Assembly (NCBI RefSeq): GCF_001686925.1
Contig: NZ_LVEN01000035.1
Coordinates: forward strand, 62,001-126,000
DNA: 64,000 nucleotides
Direction: 5' to 3'
DNA from: Flavobacterium piscis
GTDB taxonomy: Bacteria > Bacteroidota > Bacteroidia > Flavobacteriales > Flavobacteriaceae
Shown here: positions 53,923 through 62,345 of the stretch, in pieces
Position numbering within the stretch: position 1 is the first letter of the stretch
How the letters are laid out: each line of letters opens with the position of its first letter
The notes under the pieces: generated by a model
Seen by the model: the letters and a program-made list of their open reading frames with translations, nothing else
Told to the model about the DNA's origin: nothing
The model's database searches: none
Translations under genes and position numbers: made by a program

Positions 53923-54984
53923 ATGTCATTAAAAATCTCATTATCTAAAAAAGAATTTAAAATTAATGACATTGCTGTCGAATTTCCTGTTGAAATAGCG
54001 GTTTTAAAAACAATTTTAGGCGAAGCAAGATTAAAAAAGAGTGAGCATAACCAAATTTATACTTGGGACAATCATGGTTTAATTGCATTTTCTAAAGAGG
54101 GAAAAAATGCAGAAAATTTATTATTGGATCTAAATTATGGAACTTATGATTTCTGCTCAAAACAGTCTTTTTCAGGAGAATTTATTTTTGAAGATCAAAA
54201 TCTTTTTGAATTTTACACAACCAATAAAAAACAACTTGTAAAACTTTTTAAGGGTGATGACAGCGGTGCCTTTATTCTTAACGGAATCAGCGTTTGGTTT
54301 AATAAAGATGATGATAAAATAACAGCAATCGACATAGCTGCTTACCAGGAAAAGATTAAAAAGCCCAGCCTGCCTATTGATGAAAAATTTAAACAATTCG
54401 AATCCTTATGGCAAGAATGGATTACCGAAATCAATAAAATTATTGAATCAGACAATCGTTATTACAATCTCGCAGACGGGATTTCTGCAGAAAATTTAGA
54501 AGAACATTCTGAATTAGAAGAAGAAATCAAAATACCGCCGGCTCTTCAAAATTTTTATAAAGTTCAAAACGTAGAATACGATGCCGTAACTTCTGCTTTT
54601 CAGTTTTTGATCAACAATTGGACTTACGATCTTATTCCGTTTGAAGACATCAAAGACGAATGGAACTCTATACAAGATTTACAATTTGACGAAGACGATC
54701 TTCCGGAACTGGAAATAGATTTTGATAAAATAAAAACCAATAACTACGCAAACCCAAAATGGATTCCGTTTGCAACAGGAAGAAATGGCGATTATTTAAT
54801 CTATGATACAGACCCTGCCGAAAAAGGAAAATTCGGCCAAATCATAGAACTTCAAAACGAATCCTGGGAACGAAATATAGTAGCTGAATCATTAGAAGAA
54901 CTTCTAAAAAACGAAATCAACAATCTGAAAACCGGCAAAACAGAACATTTCGATTTTATAACCGGCAAAGAAAATCAAGATTAA
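53923..54984 (+). CDS. SMI1/KNR4-domain protein with N-terminal DUF7738-like domain
   Basis: A soluble acidic protein of 353 residues. The first 130 residues ('LKISLSKKEFKINDIAVEFP', 'IFEDQNLFEFYTTNKKQLVK') resemble DUF7738. Residues 190-345 carry a SMI1/KNR4 fold ('EEEIKIPPALQNFYKVQNVE', 'PKWIPFATGRNGDYLIYDTD', 'KGKFGQIIELQNESWERNIV'). The fold is common in immunity proteins that neutralise contact-dependent toxins, though many members are not immunity proteins. No toxin gene adjoins it here. It probably forms one transcript with the NlpC/P60 gene. Confidence 0.78.
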   Translation: MSLKISLSKKEFKINDIAVEFPVEIAVLKTILGEARLKKSEHNQIYTWDNHGLIAFSKEGKNAENLLLDLNYGTYDFCSKQSFSGEFIFEDQNLFEFYTTNKKQLVKLFKGDDSGAFILNGISVWFNKDDDKITAIDIAAYQEKIKKPSLPIDEKFKQFESLWQEWITEINKIIESDNRYYNLADGISAENLEEHSELEEEIKIPPALQNFYKVQNVEYDAVTSAFQFLINNWTYDLIPFEDIKDEWNSIQDLQFDEDDLPELEIDFDKIKTNNYANPKWIPFATGRNGDYLIYDTDPAEKGKFGQIIELQNESWERNIVAESLEELLKNEINNLKTGKTEHFDFITGKENQD

Positions 54985-55063
54985 ATCCGTTCAAATCTAA
55001 AACAAAAAAATCCGCGATAATCCGTGTTTTCGCTTGCGAATCCACATCATCGCGTGCCAATAT

Positions 55064-55909
55064 TTACGCGCTAATTCGAATCGTTTTCCTAAATTCCGAA
55101 GGACTATTCCCTCTTTGCTTTTTAAAGAATTTATTAAAGTGGCTTTCATCCGTAAAACCAAATTCATAAGCAATTTCATTAATCCGTTTATCACTGAATT
55201 GCAAACGATGTTCGATCAGTTTGGTTTTGTAATTGCTAATATATTGTTGCATTGTTTCATCAGCATGTTTTTTAAAATAACGTCCTAAATAAGTATTCGA
55301 AATTCCGAAATATTCGCTTAATGACTCTGCTTTTATTTTCTCCGGATAATAAATATTATTCTGAATATATTGCAGGATATCCATCGCTTTCCCTTCAGTT
55401 CCCACATTCACCTGTTCCGGTAAATACTTTGCAATATTTCTCGCTACAATAATAATAAGTGTGTTCACCAATTGCTGAATCAATTCCTGATTGTAAACAT
55501 CTTTATCCTGATGTTCACGACAAATCGCCTCAACCATCACTTTTACCAAACATTTATCAGCCTGATTCTTCAAAATACAGCCCGGCTGATGATTCGCATT
55601 CTGCAAAATATATTCTAAACGCTGAATGTTTTCATTTTGTAAACTGGAGTTCTTCAAATAAATATCATTAAATCTCAAAAAGAAAAACTTTGTTTTCGTC
55701 TCGATAGTAAAATTATGACAATCTTCAGGCGTCAGTAAAAACATATGTCCCGCATCATATTCAAAAATATTTTTGTTGATGCACTGCGAACCTGTTCCTT
55801 CCAAAATATAAACCAATTCGAAGAAATTATGTCGATCCCCAACATCCGGATATTCATCCAGAGTTTCAAAGGAAACGGTAAACGGCTCGTATAGATTTTC
55901 TTTTTTCAT
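55064..55909 (-). CDS. AraC-family regulator with cupin sensor domain
   Basis: A protein of 281 residues starting at ATG 55909, which directly precedes 'KKENLYEPFTVSFETLDE'; a longer frame to 55972 would cover the promoter. The N-terminal half is an AraC-type cupin ('NFFELVYILEGTGSQCIN', 'GHMFLLTPEDCHNFTIETKT'). The C-terminal half has two helix-turn-helices ('SLSEYFGISNTYLGRYFKKH', 'NEIAYEFGFTDESHFNKFFK'). TAAATTTG and TATATTTG elements lie just upstream on its strand. The divergent aldo/keto reductase is the likely target. Confidence 0.9.
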   Translation of the reverse strand: MKKENLYEPFTVSFETLDEYPDVGDRHNFFELVYILEGTGSQCINKNIFEYDAGHMFLLTPEDCHNFTIETKTKFFFLRFNDIYLKNSSLQNENIQRLEYILQNANHQPGCILKNQADKCLVKVMVEAICREHQDKDVYNQELIQQLVNTLIIIVARNIAKYLPEQVNVGTEGKAMDILQYIQNNIYYPEKIKAESLSEYFGISNTYLGRYFKKHADETMQQYISNYKTKLIEHRLQFSDKRINEIAYEFGFTDESHFNKFFKKQRGNSPSEFRKTIRISA

Positions 55910-55932
55910 GAGATGTAAATTATTTGAAGTTG

Positions 55933-55994
55933 CAAATTTACATAAAAAAGACAAATATATACAAGTTAACACTCTTAAAAATGGTATAATTTTG
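55933..55994. promoter_or_regulatory. Divergent promoters of AraC and aldo-keto reductase genes
   Basis: On the minus strand TAAATTTG (55933-55940) and TATATTTG (55952-55959) fit -7 elements for the AraC gene. On the plus strand TAATTTTG (55987-55994) fits that of the reductase gene starting at 56029. The two promoters share about 50 bp, so one bound regulator could affect both. Confidence 0.65.
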
Positions 55995-56028
55995 CCAAGT
56001 GAAATTTAAGATTTAAAAATACAACATT

Positions 56029-57015
56029 ATGGAATATAGAAAATTAGGCAATACCGAACTTGAATTATCAACTATTACATACGGCGCATTTGCCATTGGC
56101 GGAAATATGTGGGGCGGAAACGAAAAAGCAGATTCAATCGCTTCCATTCAGGCTTCAATCGACCATGGCGTGACCACAATCGACACCGCTCCTTTTTACG
56201 GATTTGGTTTAAGCGAGGAAATGATTGGCGAAGCTATAAAATCTCACGATCGTTCAAAAGTTCAGTTATTAACCAAATTTGGTTTGGTTTGGGACGGAAG
56301 CAATAACGGAAAAGGCGATTTCTTCTTCGATGCCGATGACAACGGAAAGAAAATCCCGGTTTACAAATACGCTTCAAAAGCAAATGTTATTAAAGAAGTC
56401 GAAGAAAGCTTAAAACGTCTTCAAACCGATTATATCGATTTATTGCAAATTCACTGGCCAGATTCTACAACGCCAATTCAGGAAACGATAGAAGCGCTTG
56501 AAACTTTGATTCAACAAGGAAAAATCAGAGCGGCGGGAGTTAGTAATTATAGTGCTTCGCAAATTCAGGAAGCGCAAAAAACAATTCAATTAGCATCAAA
56601 CCAGGTACCGTTTAGCATGCTGAATCGTAAAATCGAAACCGATTTGATTCCGCTAACAATCGCAGAAAACATCGGAATAATTGCTTACAGCCCAATGGAA
56701 AGAGGTTTATTAACCGGGAAATATTTCACAGACAGCAAACTAAAAGACAACGATCACAGAAATGGGTATTTCGGACAGTTTGATCTTCAAAAAGTAAAAA
56801 CTTTAGTTGAAGAATTGAGTTCATTAGCAAACGCAAAACACATTTCGATCTCACAATTGGTTTTACGCTGGACAACTTTACAAAAAGGAATCACAATCGT
56901 TTTAGCCGGAGCAAGAAATGCAGAACAAGCAATTTCAAACGCAAAAGCAATGGATTTCGATTTATCAGTTTCAGAATTAGATTTCATCAATCAGGCAATT
57001 TCAAAAGTAAAATAA
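56029..57015 (+). CDS. Aldo-keto reductase
   Basis: A TIM-barrel oxidoreductase of 328 residues. The catalytic tetrad is present: Asp in 'VTTIDTAPFYGFGLSEEMIG', the Tyr in the same stretch, Lys in 'KVQLLTKFGLVWDG' and His in 'DYIDLLQIHWPDSTTPIQE'. The NADP-binding end has 'GITIVLAGARNAEQAISNAK'. It resembles the YhdN/auxin-induced group. It reduces aldehydes or ketones; the natural substrate is unknown. Confidence 0.93.
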   Translation: MEYRKLGNTELELSTITYGAFAIGGNMWGGNEKADSIASIQASIDHGVTTIDTAPFYGFGLSEEMIGEAIKSHDRSKVQLLTKFGLVWDGSNNGKGDFFFDADDNGKKIPVYKYASKANVIKEVEESLKRLQTDYIDLLQIHWPDSTTPIQETIEALETLIQQGKIRAAGVSNYSASQIQEAQKTIQLASNQVPFSMLNRKIETDLIPLTIAENIGIIAYSPMERGLLTGKYFTDSKLKDNDHRNGYFGQFDLQKVKTLVEELSSLANAKHISISQLVLRWTTLQKGITIVLAGARNAEQAISNAKAMDFDLSVSELDFINQAISKVK

Positions 57016-57020
57016 ATATT

Positions 57021-57222
57021 TAAACACATAGAAACATAGCCAATAGGAATGTATAAAGGCGTTTCACTTAGCCTAAAAACACATAGCTATGTGATAGGAA
57101 AGTCTGCTTTTAGCTTTGTCAAAGTTTAAAACTTTGACAAAGCCAGACCTAGCTATGTGTGAGAAACTAGTTTCTTTCCACATCCTTTTTTACCCAAAGA
57201 AATATATGTCTCTATGTGTTTA
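57021..57222. repeat. Nested inverted repeats after the aldo-keto reductase gene
   Basis: The outer arms are TAAACACATAGA (57021-57032) and TCTATGTGTTTA (57211-57222). Within lie ACACATAGCTATGTG, TAGCTATGTGTGA and a 15-bp hairpin GCTTTGTCAAAGTTT (57113-57127) with its complement (57129-57143). The whole can fold into a branched structure. It is of the same kind as the intergenic repeats elsewhere in the window, though not the same sequence. Confidence 0.7.
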
Positions 57223-57256
57223 AAATTATACGCAACAATAAAAACAATTTTGGTGT

Positions 57257-57279
57257 GACCCCGCAGAAAAAGCGGGGTC
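57257..57279. repeat. GC-rich hairpin upstream of the quinone reductase gene
   Basis: GACCCCGC (57257-57264) and GCGGGGTC (57272-57279) with a 7-nt loop. It stands out in AT-rich surroundings. It lies 98 bp before the mdaB-like start; no T run follows, so it is not a plain terminator. Confidence 0.6.
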
Positions 57280-57376
57280 GGGCTATCCACAATATCTTTT
57301 GTTTTTTAAAGAAAAAAACAAAAGGATATTTGCTCCTATCCCTCACACTCACGAATTCATAAGAAGATTTAAAGAC

Positions 57377-57979
57377 ATGAAAAAAATATTTATCATCAAC
57401 GGAAGTCAAAATTTCGCTCATTCAGGCGGAAAATTCAACCAAACCGTTACCGACTGGACAATCGAATACTTAACAAACAGCAAGCAATTCGAAATAAAAA
57501 CAACTGATATCAAACAAGATTTTGATCTTGATGAAGAAGTCGAAAAATTCGTTTGGGCTGATATTGTAGTGTACCACACGCCAGTTTGGTGGTTTCAGTT
57601 ACCAAACCTTTTCAAAAAATACATTGACGACGTTTTCACAGCAGGACACAACAAAGGAATTTACAGAAGCGACGGAAGAACCAGAACAAATCCGGACATT
57701 AATTACGGAACGGGCGGACAATTACACGGTCGCAAATACATGCTAACAACAAGTTGGAATGCCCCTGCAACCGCTTTTACACTTCCGGGAGAATTCTTCG
57801 AAGAAACATCAGTAGACGACGGAGCTATGTTTGGTTTCCATAAAATGAATAAATTTGTAGGTATGGAAAAATTAGAAAGTTTCCATTTCCACGACGTTGA
57901 AAAAGGTGCCACTGCCGAAAACATTGACATCTTTAAGGAAAATTACACAAAGCATTTAGAAAAAACGCTTAACCTTTAA
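57377..57979 (+). CDS. NAD(P)H quinone reductase (MdaB-like flavodoxin fold)
   Basis: A protein of 200 residues. The ATG at 57377 precedes the typical first strand 'KKIFIINGSQNFAHSGGKFN'; the extra codons up to 57299 are not family-like. The motifs 'DIVVYHTPVWWFQLPNLFKK', 'YGTGGQLHGRKYMLTTSWNA' and 'PGEFFEETSVDDGAMFGFHK' match MdaB. It reduces quinones by two electrons using a bound flavin. The next gene encodes a quinol monooxygenase, repeating the E. coli mdaB/ygiN pairing. Confidence 0.9.
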   Translation: MKKIFIINGSQNFAHSGGKFNQTVTDWTIEYLTNSKQFEIKTTDIKQDFDLDEEVEKFVWADIVVYHTPVWWFQLPNLFKKYIDDVFTAGHNKGIYRSDGRTRTNPDINYGTGGQLHGRKYMLTTSWNAPATAFTLPGEFFEETSVDDGAMFGFHKMNKFVGMEKLESFHFHDVEKGATAENIDIFKENYTKHLEKTLNL

Positions 57980-58005
57980 CTTCTAACATTTAACATCTCA
58001 CAATC

Positions 58006-58284
58006 ATGATCTCTATTACCGCAATTATCAAAAGTAAACAAGAAAACATCGAACAAGTTCGCAACATGATTCATCATTTGGTTACCGAAACCAGAAAAGA
58101 AGCTGCCTGTGTACGCTACGACCTTCATACCACCGAAAATGTTTTTATCATTTGGGAAGAATGGAAAGATCAGGCTGGTCTTGATTTCCACAACAATCAA
58201 TCGTATTTACAGGATTTTATCAAGCAAAGTGAAGGTCTGGTCGCCTCTCCTATTCAGGTATATAAAACAACACAATCATTGTAA
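58006..58284 (+). CDS. Quinol monooxygenase (ABM family, YgiN-like)
   Basis: A 92-residue protein of the antibiotic-biosynthesis-monooxygenase fold: 'ISITAIIKSKQENIEQVRNM', 'TRKEAACVRYDLHTTENVFI', 'EEWKDQAGLDFHNNQSYLQD'. The dimeric ferredoxin-like fold needs no cofactor. In E. coli the relative YgiN reoxidises quinols made by MdaB. The gap to the mdaB-like gene is 26 bp, so they are cotranscribed. Confidence 0.88.
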   Translation: MISITAIIKSKQENIEQVRNMIHHLVTETRKEAACVRYDLHTTENVFIIWEEWKDQAGLDFHNNQSYLQDFIKQSEGLVASPIQVYKTTQSL

Positions 58285-58342
58285 AAAGTTACAATAATTA
58301 GGCATCAATAAATTAACTTGCTTCTTATTTAATTAGTGAAAC

Positions 58343-58810
58343 ATGAGTAAATATCATCTTGCCGAAATTAATATTGCCAAAATGAAAGGAGTCAGCATAA
58401 ACGATCCAATCATGAAAGAATTTGTAGATAATTTAGACATCGTCAACAAGTTAGCCGAAAACAGCGAAGGTTTTGTATGGAGATTGAAAGATGACAGTTA
58501 TAACGCCACAAACTTAAACCCATACAATGATGAGCAAATCATTGTGAACGTTTCGGTTTGGGAAAACATTGAAACTTTAGAACATTATATGTACAAAACA
58601 TTTCACAGCGAGTTTTTAAGACGTCGTAAAGAATGGTTTCAAAAATTTGGAAAAGCAGCTACAGCAATGTGGTGGATTCCAAAGGGGCATATTCCAACAC
58701 TACAAGAAGCCGTAGAAAAATTAGATTACCTACAACAAAATGGTCCTTCACAATTGGTTTTTGATTTTAAAAATAAGTTTTCTGAGCCAGAATTAGAAAA
58801 TAAAGTATAA
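58343..58810 (+). CDS. DUF3291 domain protein
   Basis: A protein of 155 residues with the DUF3291 pattern: 'YHLAEINIAKMKGVSINDPI', 'NSEGFVWRLKD', 'VNVSVWENIETLEHYMYKTF', 'RRRKEWFQKFGKAATAMWWI'. This is a relative of the ABM fold and is often found near monooxygenases. The function is unknown. It starts 58 bp after the quinol monooxygenase gene and probably belongs to its operon. Confidence 0.85.
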   Translation: MSKYHLAEINIAKMKGVSINDPIMKEFVDNLDIVNKLAENSEGFVWRLKDDSYNATNLNPYNDEQIIVNVSVWENIETLEHYMYKTFHSEFLRRRKEWFQKFGKAATAMWWIPKGHIPTLQEAVEKLDYLQQNGPSQLVFDFKNKFSEPELENKV

Positions 58811-58820
58811 AATATTTTTT

Positions 58821-58923
58821 GCCACGAATTTCACGAATTTTCACTAATTAATTTTTTCTCATGCGATAAAGCAAAGCTTTATTTCAAAATAAAAAATTCG
58901 TGAAAATTCGTGAAATTCGTGGC
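58821..58923. repeat. GCCACGAATT inverted repeat, copy 1
   Basis: 24-bp perfect arms at 58821-58844 and 58900-58923, made of GCCACGAATTTCACG and AATTTTCAC and their complement. The arms flank about 55 bp of AT-rich loop. It fills the gap between the convergent DUF3291 and methyltransferase genes and may act as a terminator for both. Confidence 0.8.
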
Positions 58924-58934
58924 TAAACTTTTTT

Positions 58935-59642
58935 TTACTTTATTCCCCCAAAAGCACCAAAACACATATTCTTGTGTAAAATTTCAACATTGGTAAAGCC
59001 AACTTTTTTCATCAAATCCAATTGATAATTCATTGACCTTGGTGTATCTTCTTTTTCTACATAATCCAATACTTTCTGACGGTATTCTGCGCCTCCAATT
59101 CCCTCTAAATAATCGCCATAACGTTGCCACGTATATTCATTTAATAATTCAGTATCCTGCGTTATCAAATCTGAAATCATAAAACATCCACCCGGTTTTA
59201 ATAATTTGAATATTTTGGTAAAAGTTGTTTCCCAATCCTGATCATCTCTTAAATGATGCAAAACCGCTCCGGCCAAAATAATATCAAAATGGTTCTCCGG
59301 TAATTCAACTTCGCGGATATCGCCATGCTTTACTTCTACTTTACCGTTGGTTGCTGAAGAAACTCTTTCGAATGCTCGATCCAACATTGGCAAACTCAAA
59401 TCAACCAAAGTACTATTCAAATTGGGCAACTTAGACAACATTTTCAACGTATAATTCCCGGCACCACAGCCGATATCCAAAACGTGTACAGCATTCGGAG
59501 CAATTCTTTTAGACGCTTCCGTAATTAATTCTAAAGAAATAGTAGCGTCAATTGTGGCCACTTGCCCCGTTTCTAAATTTGAAAATCGTTCGACATCATT
59601 GTCAAAACGCTCTCTAATCTCTTCAATAGTTGATTTTTTCAT
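58935..59642 (-). CDS. Class I SAM-dependent methyltransferase
   Basis: A protein of 235 residues. SAM-binding motif I is 'VHVLDIGCGAGNYTLKML', motif II 'STLVDLSLPMLDRAFERV', then 'VEVKHGDIREVELPENHFDI' and 'ILAGAVLHHLRDDQDWETTF'. It resembles UbiE/Tam-like small-molecule methyltransferases. The C-terminal 'YLEGIGGAEYRQKVLDYVEK' is not enough to name a substrate. Confidence 0.9.
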   Translation of the reverse strand: MKKSTIEEIRERFDNDVERFSNLETGQVATIDATISLELITEASKRIAPNAVHVLDIGCGAGNYTLKMLSKLPNLNSTLVDLSLPMLDRAFERVSSATNGKVEVKHGDIREVELPENHFDIILAGAVLHHLRDDQDWETTFTKIFKLLKPGGCFMISDLITQDTELLNEYTWQRYGDYLEGIGGAEYRQKVLDYVEKEDTPRSMNYQLDLMKKVGFTNVEILHKNMCFGAFGGIK

Positions 59643-59665
59643 AGTTCTTGTTTTTTGTTTTTTTT

Positions 59666-59827
59666 GCCACAGATTAAAGGATTAAAAAGATTTTTTTTTA
59701 AGTTGCGGAAAATTTGTTTGCCACGAATTACACCAATTTCCACGAATTAATTTATCTTTTTGAATTTGTGGAAATTGGTGTAATTCGTGGCTAAAGAAAA
59801 ATCATGCTAATCAATGTAATCTGTGGC
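59666..59827. repeat. Nested GCCACAGATTA / GCCACGAATT inverted repeats, copy 2
   Basis: The outer arms are GCCACAGATTA (59666-59676) and TAATCTGTGGC (59817-59827). The inner arms are 24 bp and perfect (59720-59743 with 59768-59791), starting GCCACGAATTACACC. Two members of the family are nested one inside the other. It lies in the divergent gap between the methyltransferase and LysR genes. Confidence 0.8.
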
Positions 59828-59911
59828 AAAACTTTTTTTCTCAAAACTACCACTTTGATATATACTTCAAAAATACTTATTTTGTCAATTATTAATACTT
59901 AATAGGTATTT

Positions 59912-60790
59912 ATGGAACTACGTCACTTGAAATATTTTTTGGCTGTAGCCGAAGAATTAAACTTTACCAAAGCCTCAGAAAAACTATTTATTTCCCAGCC
60001 TCCATTGAGCCGGCAGATTTTGGAATTGGAAGAAGAGCTTCATGCGCGCTTATTTAACCGAAATAATAAAAAAGTCGAATTAACCGAAGCTGGAAAATAT
60101 TTTGAAAAAGAAGTAAGAGAGCTGTTTCAAAATTTGGAACGCATTACAATTAAAACAAAAAAGATTGCTGCAAATGTTTCCGGCGAATTTAGAATCGCGT
60201 ATATCAGTTCGATTTATTCGTCCGTTATTTCAGATTTGATCAAACATTTGAAAGAAAAATTTCCTTATGTGAATTTCAAATTATTTGAAGTTTCCACAAC
60301 CAAACAAATTTCCGCTTTAGAACAAGGAAAAATCGAGTTGGGAATTATTCGGTCTCCTATACAATCTCCTAAAATAAAAGCGCAATTATGGTTTAAAGAT
60401 GGATTTTCAGTAGTTTATAATAAGAATTTAATTCAAATTAAATCTGAAGAAGAGATTCCGAAACTAAAAGACGAAACTTTTGTGTTTTTTAATAAAGATT
60501 ACGCACCACATTATCATGACATTTTATTAGAGCTTTGTGCTTTTTACGGCTTTGAACCGCAAGTTGTTCACGAATCCAACAACATCAATTCGATTGTTCA
60601 GTTAGTTAAAAATGGTTTGGGAATTTCGATTGTTCCCTCCAACATTGCGAAGAATAATCCGGATGCCGAAATTGGTTTTATTGAACTGAAAAAAGTCAAT
60701 TTATTTACGGATGTTTCGTTAATTACTTCAAAAGAAGATGATTCTGAGATTACGAAAACTGCCGTGGAGTTTTTATTGAAAAAAGAATAG
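59912..60790 (+). CDS. LysR-family transcriptional regulator
   Basis: A protein of 292 residues. The N-terminal winged helix-turn-helix reads 'MELRHLKYFLAVAEELNFTK' and 'ASEKLFISQPPLSRQILELE'. The effector domain starts at 'GEFRIAYISSIYSSVISDLI' and shows 'QGKIELGIIRSPI' and 'VQLVKNGLGISIVPSNIAKN'. LysR proteins respond to a small metabolite. Neighbouring divergent genes (the methyltransferase) are possible targets. Confidence 0.93.
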   Translation: MELRHLKYFLAVAEELNFTKASEKLFISQPPLSRQILELEEELHARLFNRNNKKVELTEAGKYFEKEVRELFQNLERITIKTKKIAANVSGEFRIAYISSIYSSVISDLIKHLKEKFPYVNFKLFEVSTTKQISALEQGKIELGIIRSPIQSPKIKAQLWFKDGFSVVYNKNLIQIKSEEEIPKLKDETFVFFNKDYAPHYHDILLELCAFYGFEPQVVHESNNINSIVQLVKNGLGISIVPSNIAKNNPDAEIGFIELKKVNLFTDVSLITSKEDDSEITKTAVEFLLKKE

Positions 60791-60863
60791 CCACGAATTC
60801 ACGAATTTCTTTTTTTTGTTTGCGCATAGATTTTAAAAAATAAAAATTCGTGAATTCGTGGCT
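60789..60863. repeat. GCCACGAATT inverted repeat, copy 3
   Basis: 20-bp perfect arms at 60789-60808 and 60844-60863 (AGCCACGAATTCACGAATTT and its complement). The left arm begins inside the LysR stop codon, so the repeat also reads as the terminator of that gene. Confidence 0.8.
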
Positions 60864-60959
60864 AAAAAAACGTTACAATTTATCACAACTTGTTTTGCAT
60901 TAAAAGAGAACTTTTAAATACCTTAGCAAATTATAATTCTCGTTAAAAAATCAATAAAA

Positions 60960-62240
60960 ATGGCTGAGCAATCTTCAATTATATGCCCAAATTGCGGGAC
61001 ACCAATCGATGTAAATGATGTATTAAAACATCAGTTGGAAGATAGTATCCGTAAAGAATTTCAACAAAAAGCCAATGCTCAATCCAGAGAATTGGAACTT
61101 AAAAATGAACAATTCGAAAAAGCCAAAGCCGACTTTGAAGCTAAAAAGAAACAGGAAAATGAACTTTTCGCTGAACGCCTAGAACGCGAAAAAAAGACAG
61201 CCGAAAAAGAAATCACCGAAAAGCTAAAAACCAAACTCGAAGAAGAAAACAAAGATCGTTTGACCTTAATGGAAAAAGAACTTTCTGAGAAATCAGAGAA
61301 ACTTCGAGAATTGAATAAAATGACAGGCGAAATTGCGAAACTCCAACGTGAAAAACTGGAAATGAAAGAAGCCATCGAAGCCGAGGCTCAAAAACAATTG
61401 AATGCTACTTTGGTTCTGGAACGCGATAAAATCCGTAAACAGGAAGAAGAAAAAAACGAATTAAAAATAAAAGAATACCAAAAACAATCTGACGATCAGA
61501 AAAAGTTAATCGAAGAAATGAAACGCAAGCAGGAACAAGGTTCTATGCAGTTACAAGGCGAAGTAATGGAATTAGCGATCGAAGAATGGCTGGCGAATAA
61601 TTTTCCGTTAGATAGTATTGATGAAATTAAAAAAGGTGCCAATGGTGCTGATTGCCTTCAGATTGTAAACACACGCGAACTGCAAAATTGCGGTTCTATT
61701 TATTACGAAAGCAAGCGTACCAAAGCTTTTCAGCCATCCTGGATTGAGAAATTCAAAAATGATATTCGAACTAAAAGAGCCAATATCGGTGTTTTAGTAA
61801 CCGAAGTCATGCCAGCCGGAATGGACCGAATGGGAATGCGCGACGGCATCTGGATTTGTACTTATGAAGAGTTTAAAGGTTTAAGCGCGGTTCTGCGACA
61901 ATCTTTGATTCAGGTAAGTCAGGCGGTTCAGGCGCAGGAAAACAAAGGCGATAAAATGTCGATGTTGTATGACTTTTTAACGAGCAACGAATTCCATTTG
62001 CAGATTGAAGGAATCGTAGAAGGTTTTACACAAATGCAAAGTGATTTGGATTCTGAAAAAAGAGCGATGCAAAGAATCTGGAAACAACGTGAAAAACAAA
62101 TCGAGAAAGTCGTTCATAATACTTTAGGAATGTACGGCTCGATTCGTGGTATTGCAGGAAATGCGGTGCAAACAGTAAGAGCTTTAGAACTTGATTTTAT
62201 TGAAGAAGAAAAAGAGGATCCTAAGGAATTATTTGAATAA
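60960..62240 (+). CDS. DUF2130 protein with zinc ribbon and coiled coil
   Basis: A protein of 426 residues. It starts with a zinc-ribbon-like 'IICPNCGTPIDVNDVLKHQL' (only two Cys visible, so half a site). A long coiled coil follows (about 35-205, rich in Glu/Lys), then the DUF2130 domain ('GEVMELAIEEWLANNFPLDS', 'IDEIKKGANGADCLQIV', 'IYYESKRTKAFQPSWIEKFK', 'IGVLVTEVMPAGMDRMGMRD'). The DUF2130 core resembles restriction-type nuclease folds, with 'ESKRTK' as the possible active site. The role is not established. Confidence 0.9.
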   Translation: MAEQSSIICPNCGTPIDVNDVLKHQLEDSIRKEFQQKANAQSRELELKNEQFEKAKADFEAKKKQENELFAERLEREKKTAEKEITEKLKTKLEEENKDRLTLMEKELSEKSEKLRELNKMTGEIAKLQREKLEMKEAIEAEAQKQLNATLVLERDKIRKQEEEKNELKIKEYQKQSDDQKKLIEEMKRKQEQGSMQLQGEVMELAIEEWLANNFPLDSIDEIKKGANGADCLQIVNTRELQNCGSIYYESKRTKAFQPSWIEKFKNDIRTKRANIGVLVTEVMPAGMDRMGMRDGIWICTYEEFKGLSAVLRQSLIQVSQAVQAQENKGDKMSMLYDFLTSNEFHLQIEGIVEGFTQMQSDLDSEKRAMQRIWKQREKQIEKVVHNTLGMYGSIRGIAGNAVQTVRALELDFIEEEKEDPKELFE

Positions 62241-62289
62241 TTTTTTTTTTAATTCCAATAATTTAATACCAAATACCAATTTCTCACAA

Positions 62290-62322
62290 GTTTGTCATTC
62301 CTAGTTCCTAGGAATGACAAAC
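62290..62322. terminator. Strong hairpin between convergent genes
   Basis: GTTTGTCATTCCTAG (62290-62304) and CTAGGAATGACAAAC (62308-62322) form a perfect 15-bp stem with a 3-nt loop. It lies between the DUF2130 gene (plus) and the META-domain gene (minus) and can serve either; T tracts next to it are short. Confidence 0.7.
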
Positions 62323-62345
62323 TATTCGAAAACATCGAAGTTCAA

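Noticed and set aside
55034..55288. Plus-strand frame over the 3' end of the AraC gene
   Set aside because: It is antisense to a well-supported AraC helix-turn-helix region and has no domain.
61079..61375. Serine-rich minus-strand frame inside the DUF2130 gene
   Set aside because: It is the antisense of the Glu/Lys coiled coil, a usual artefact.
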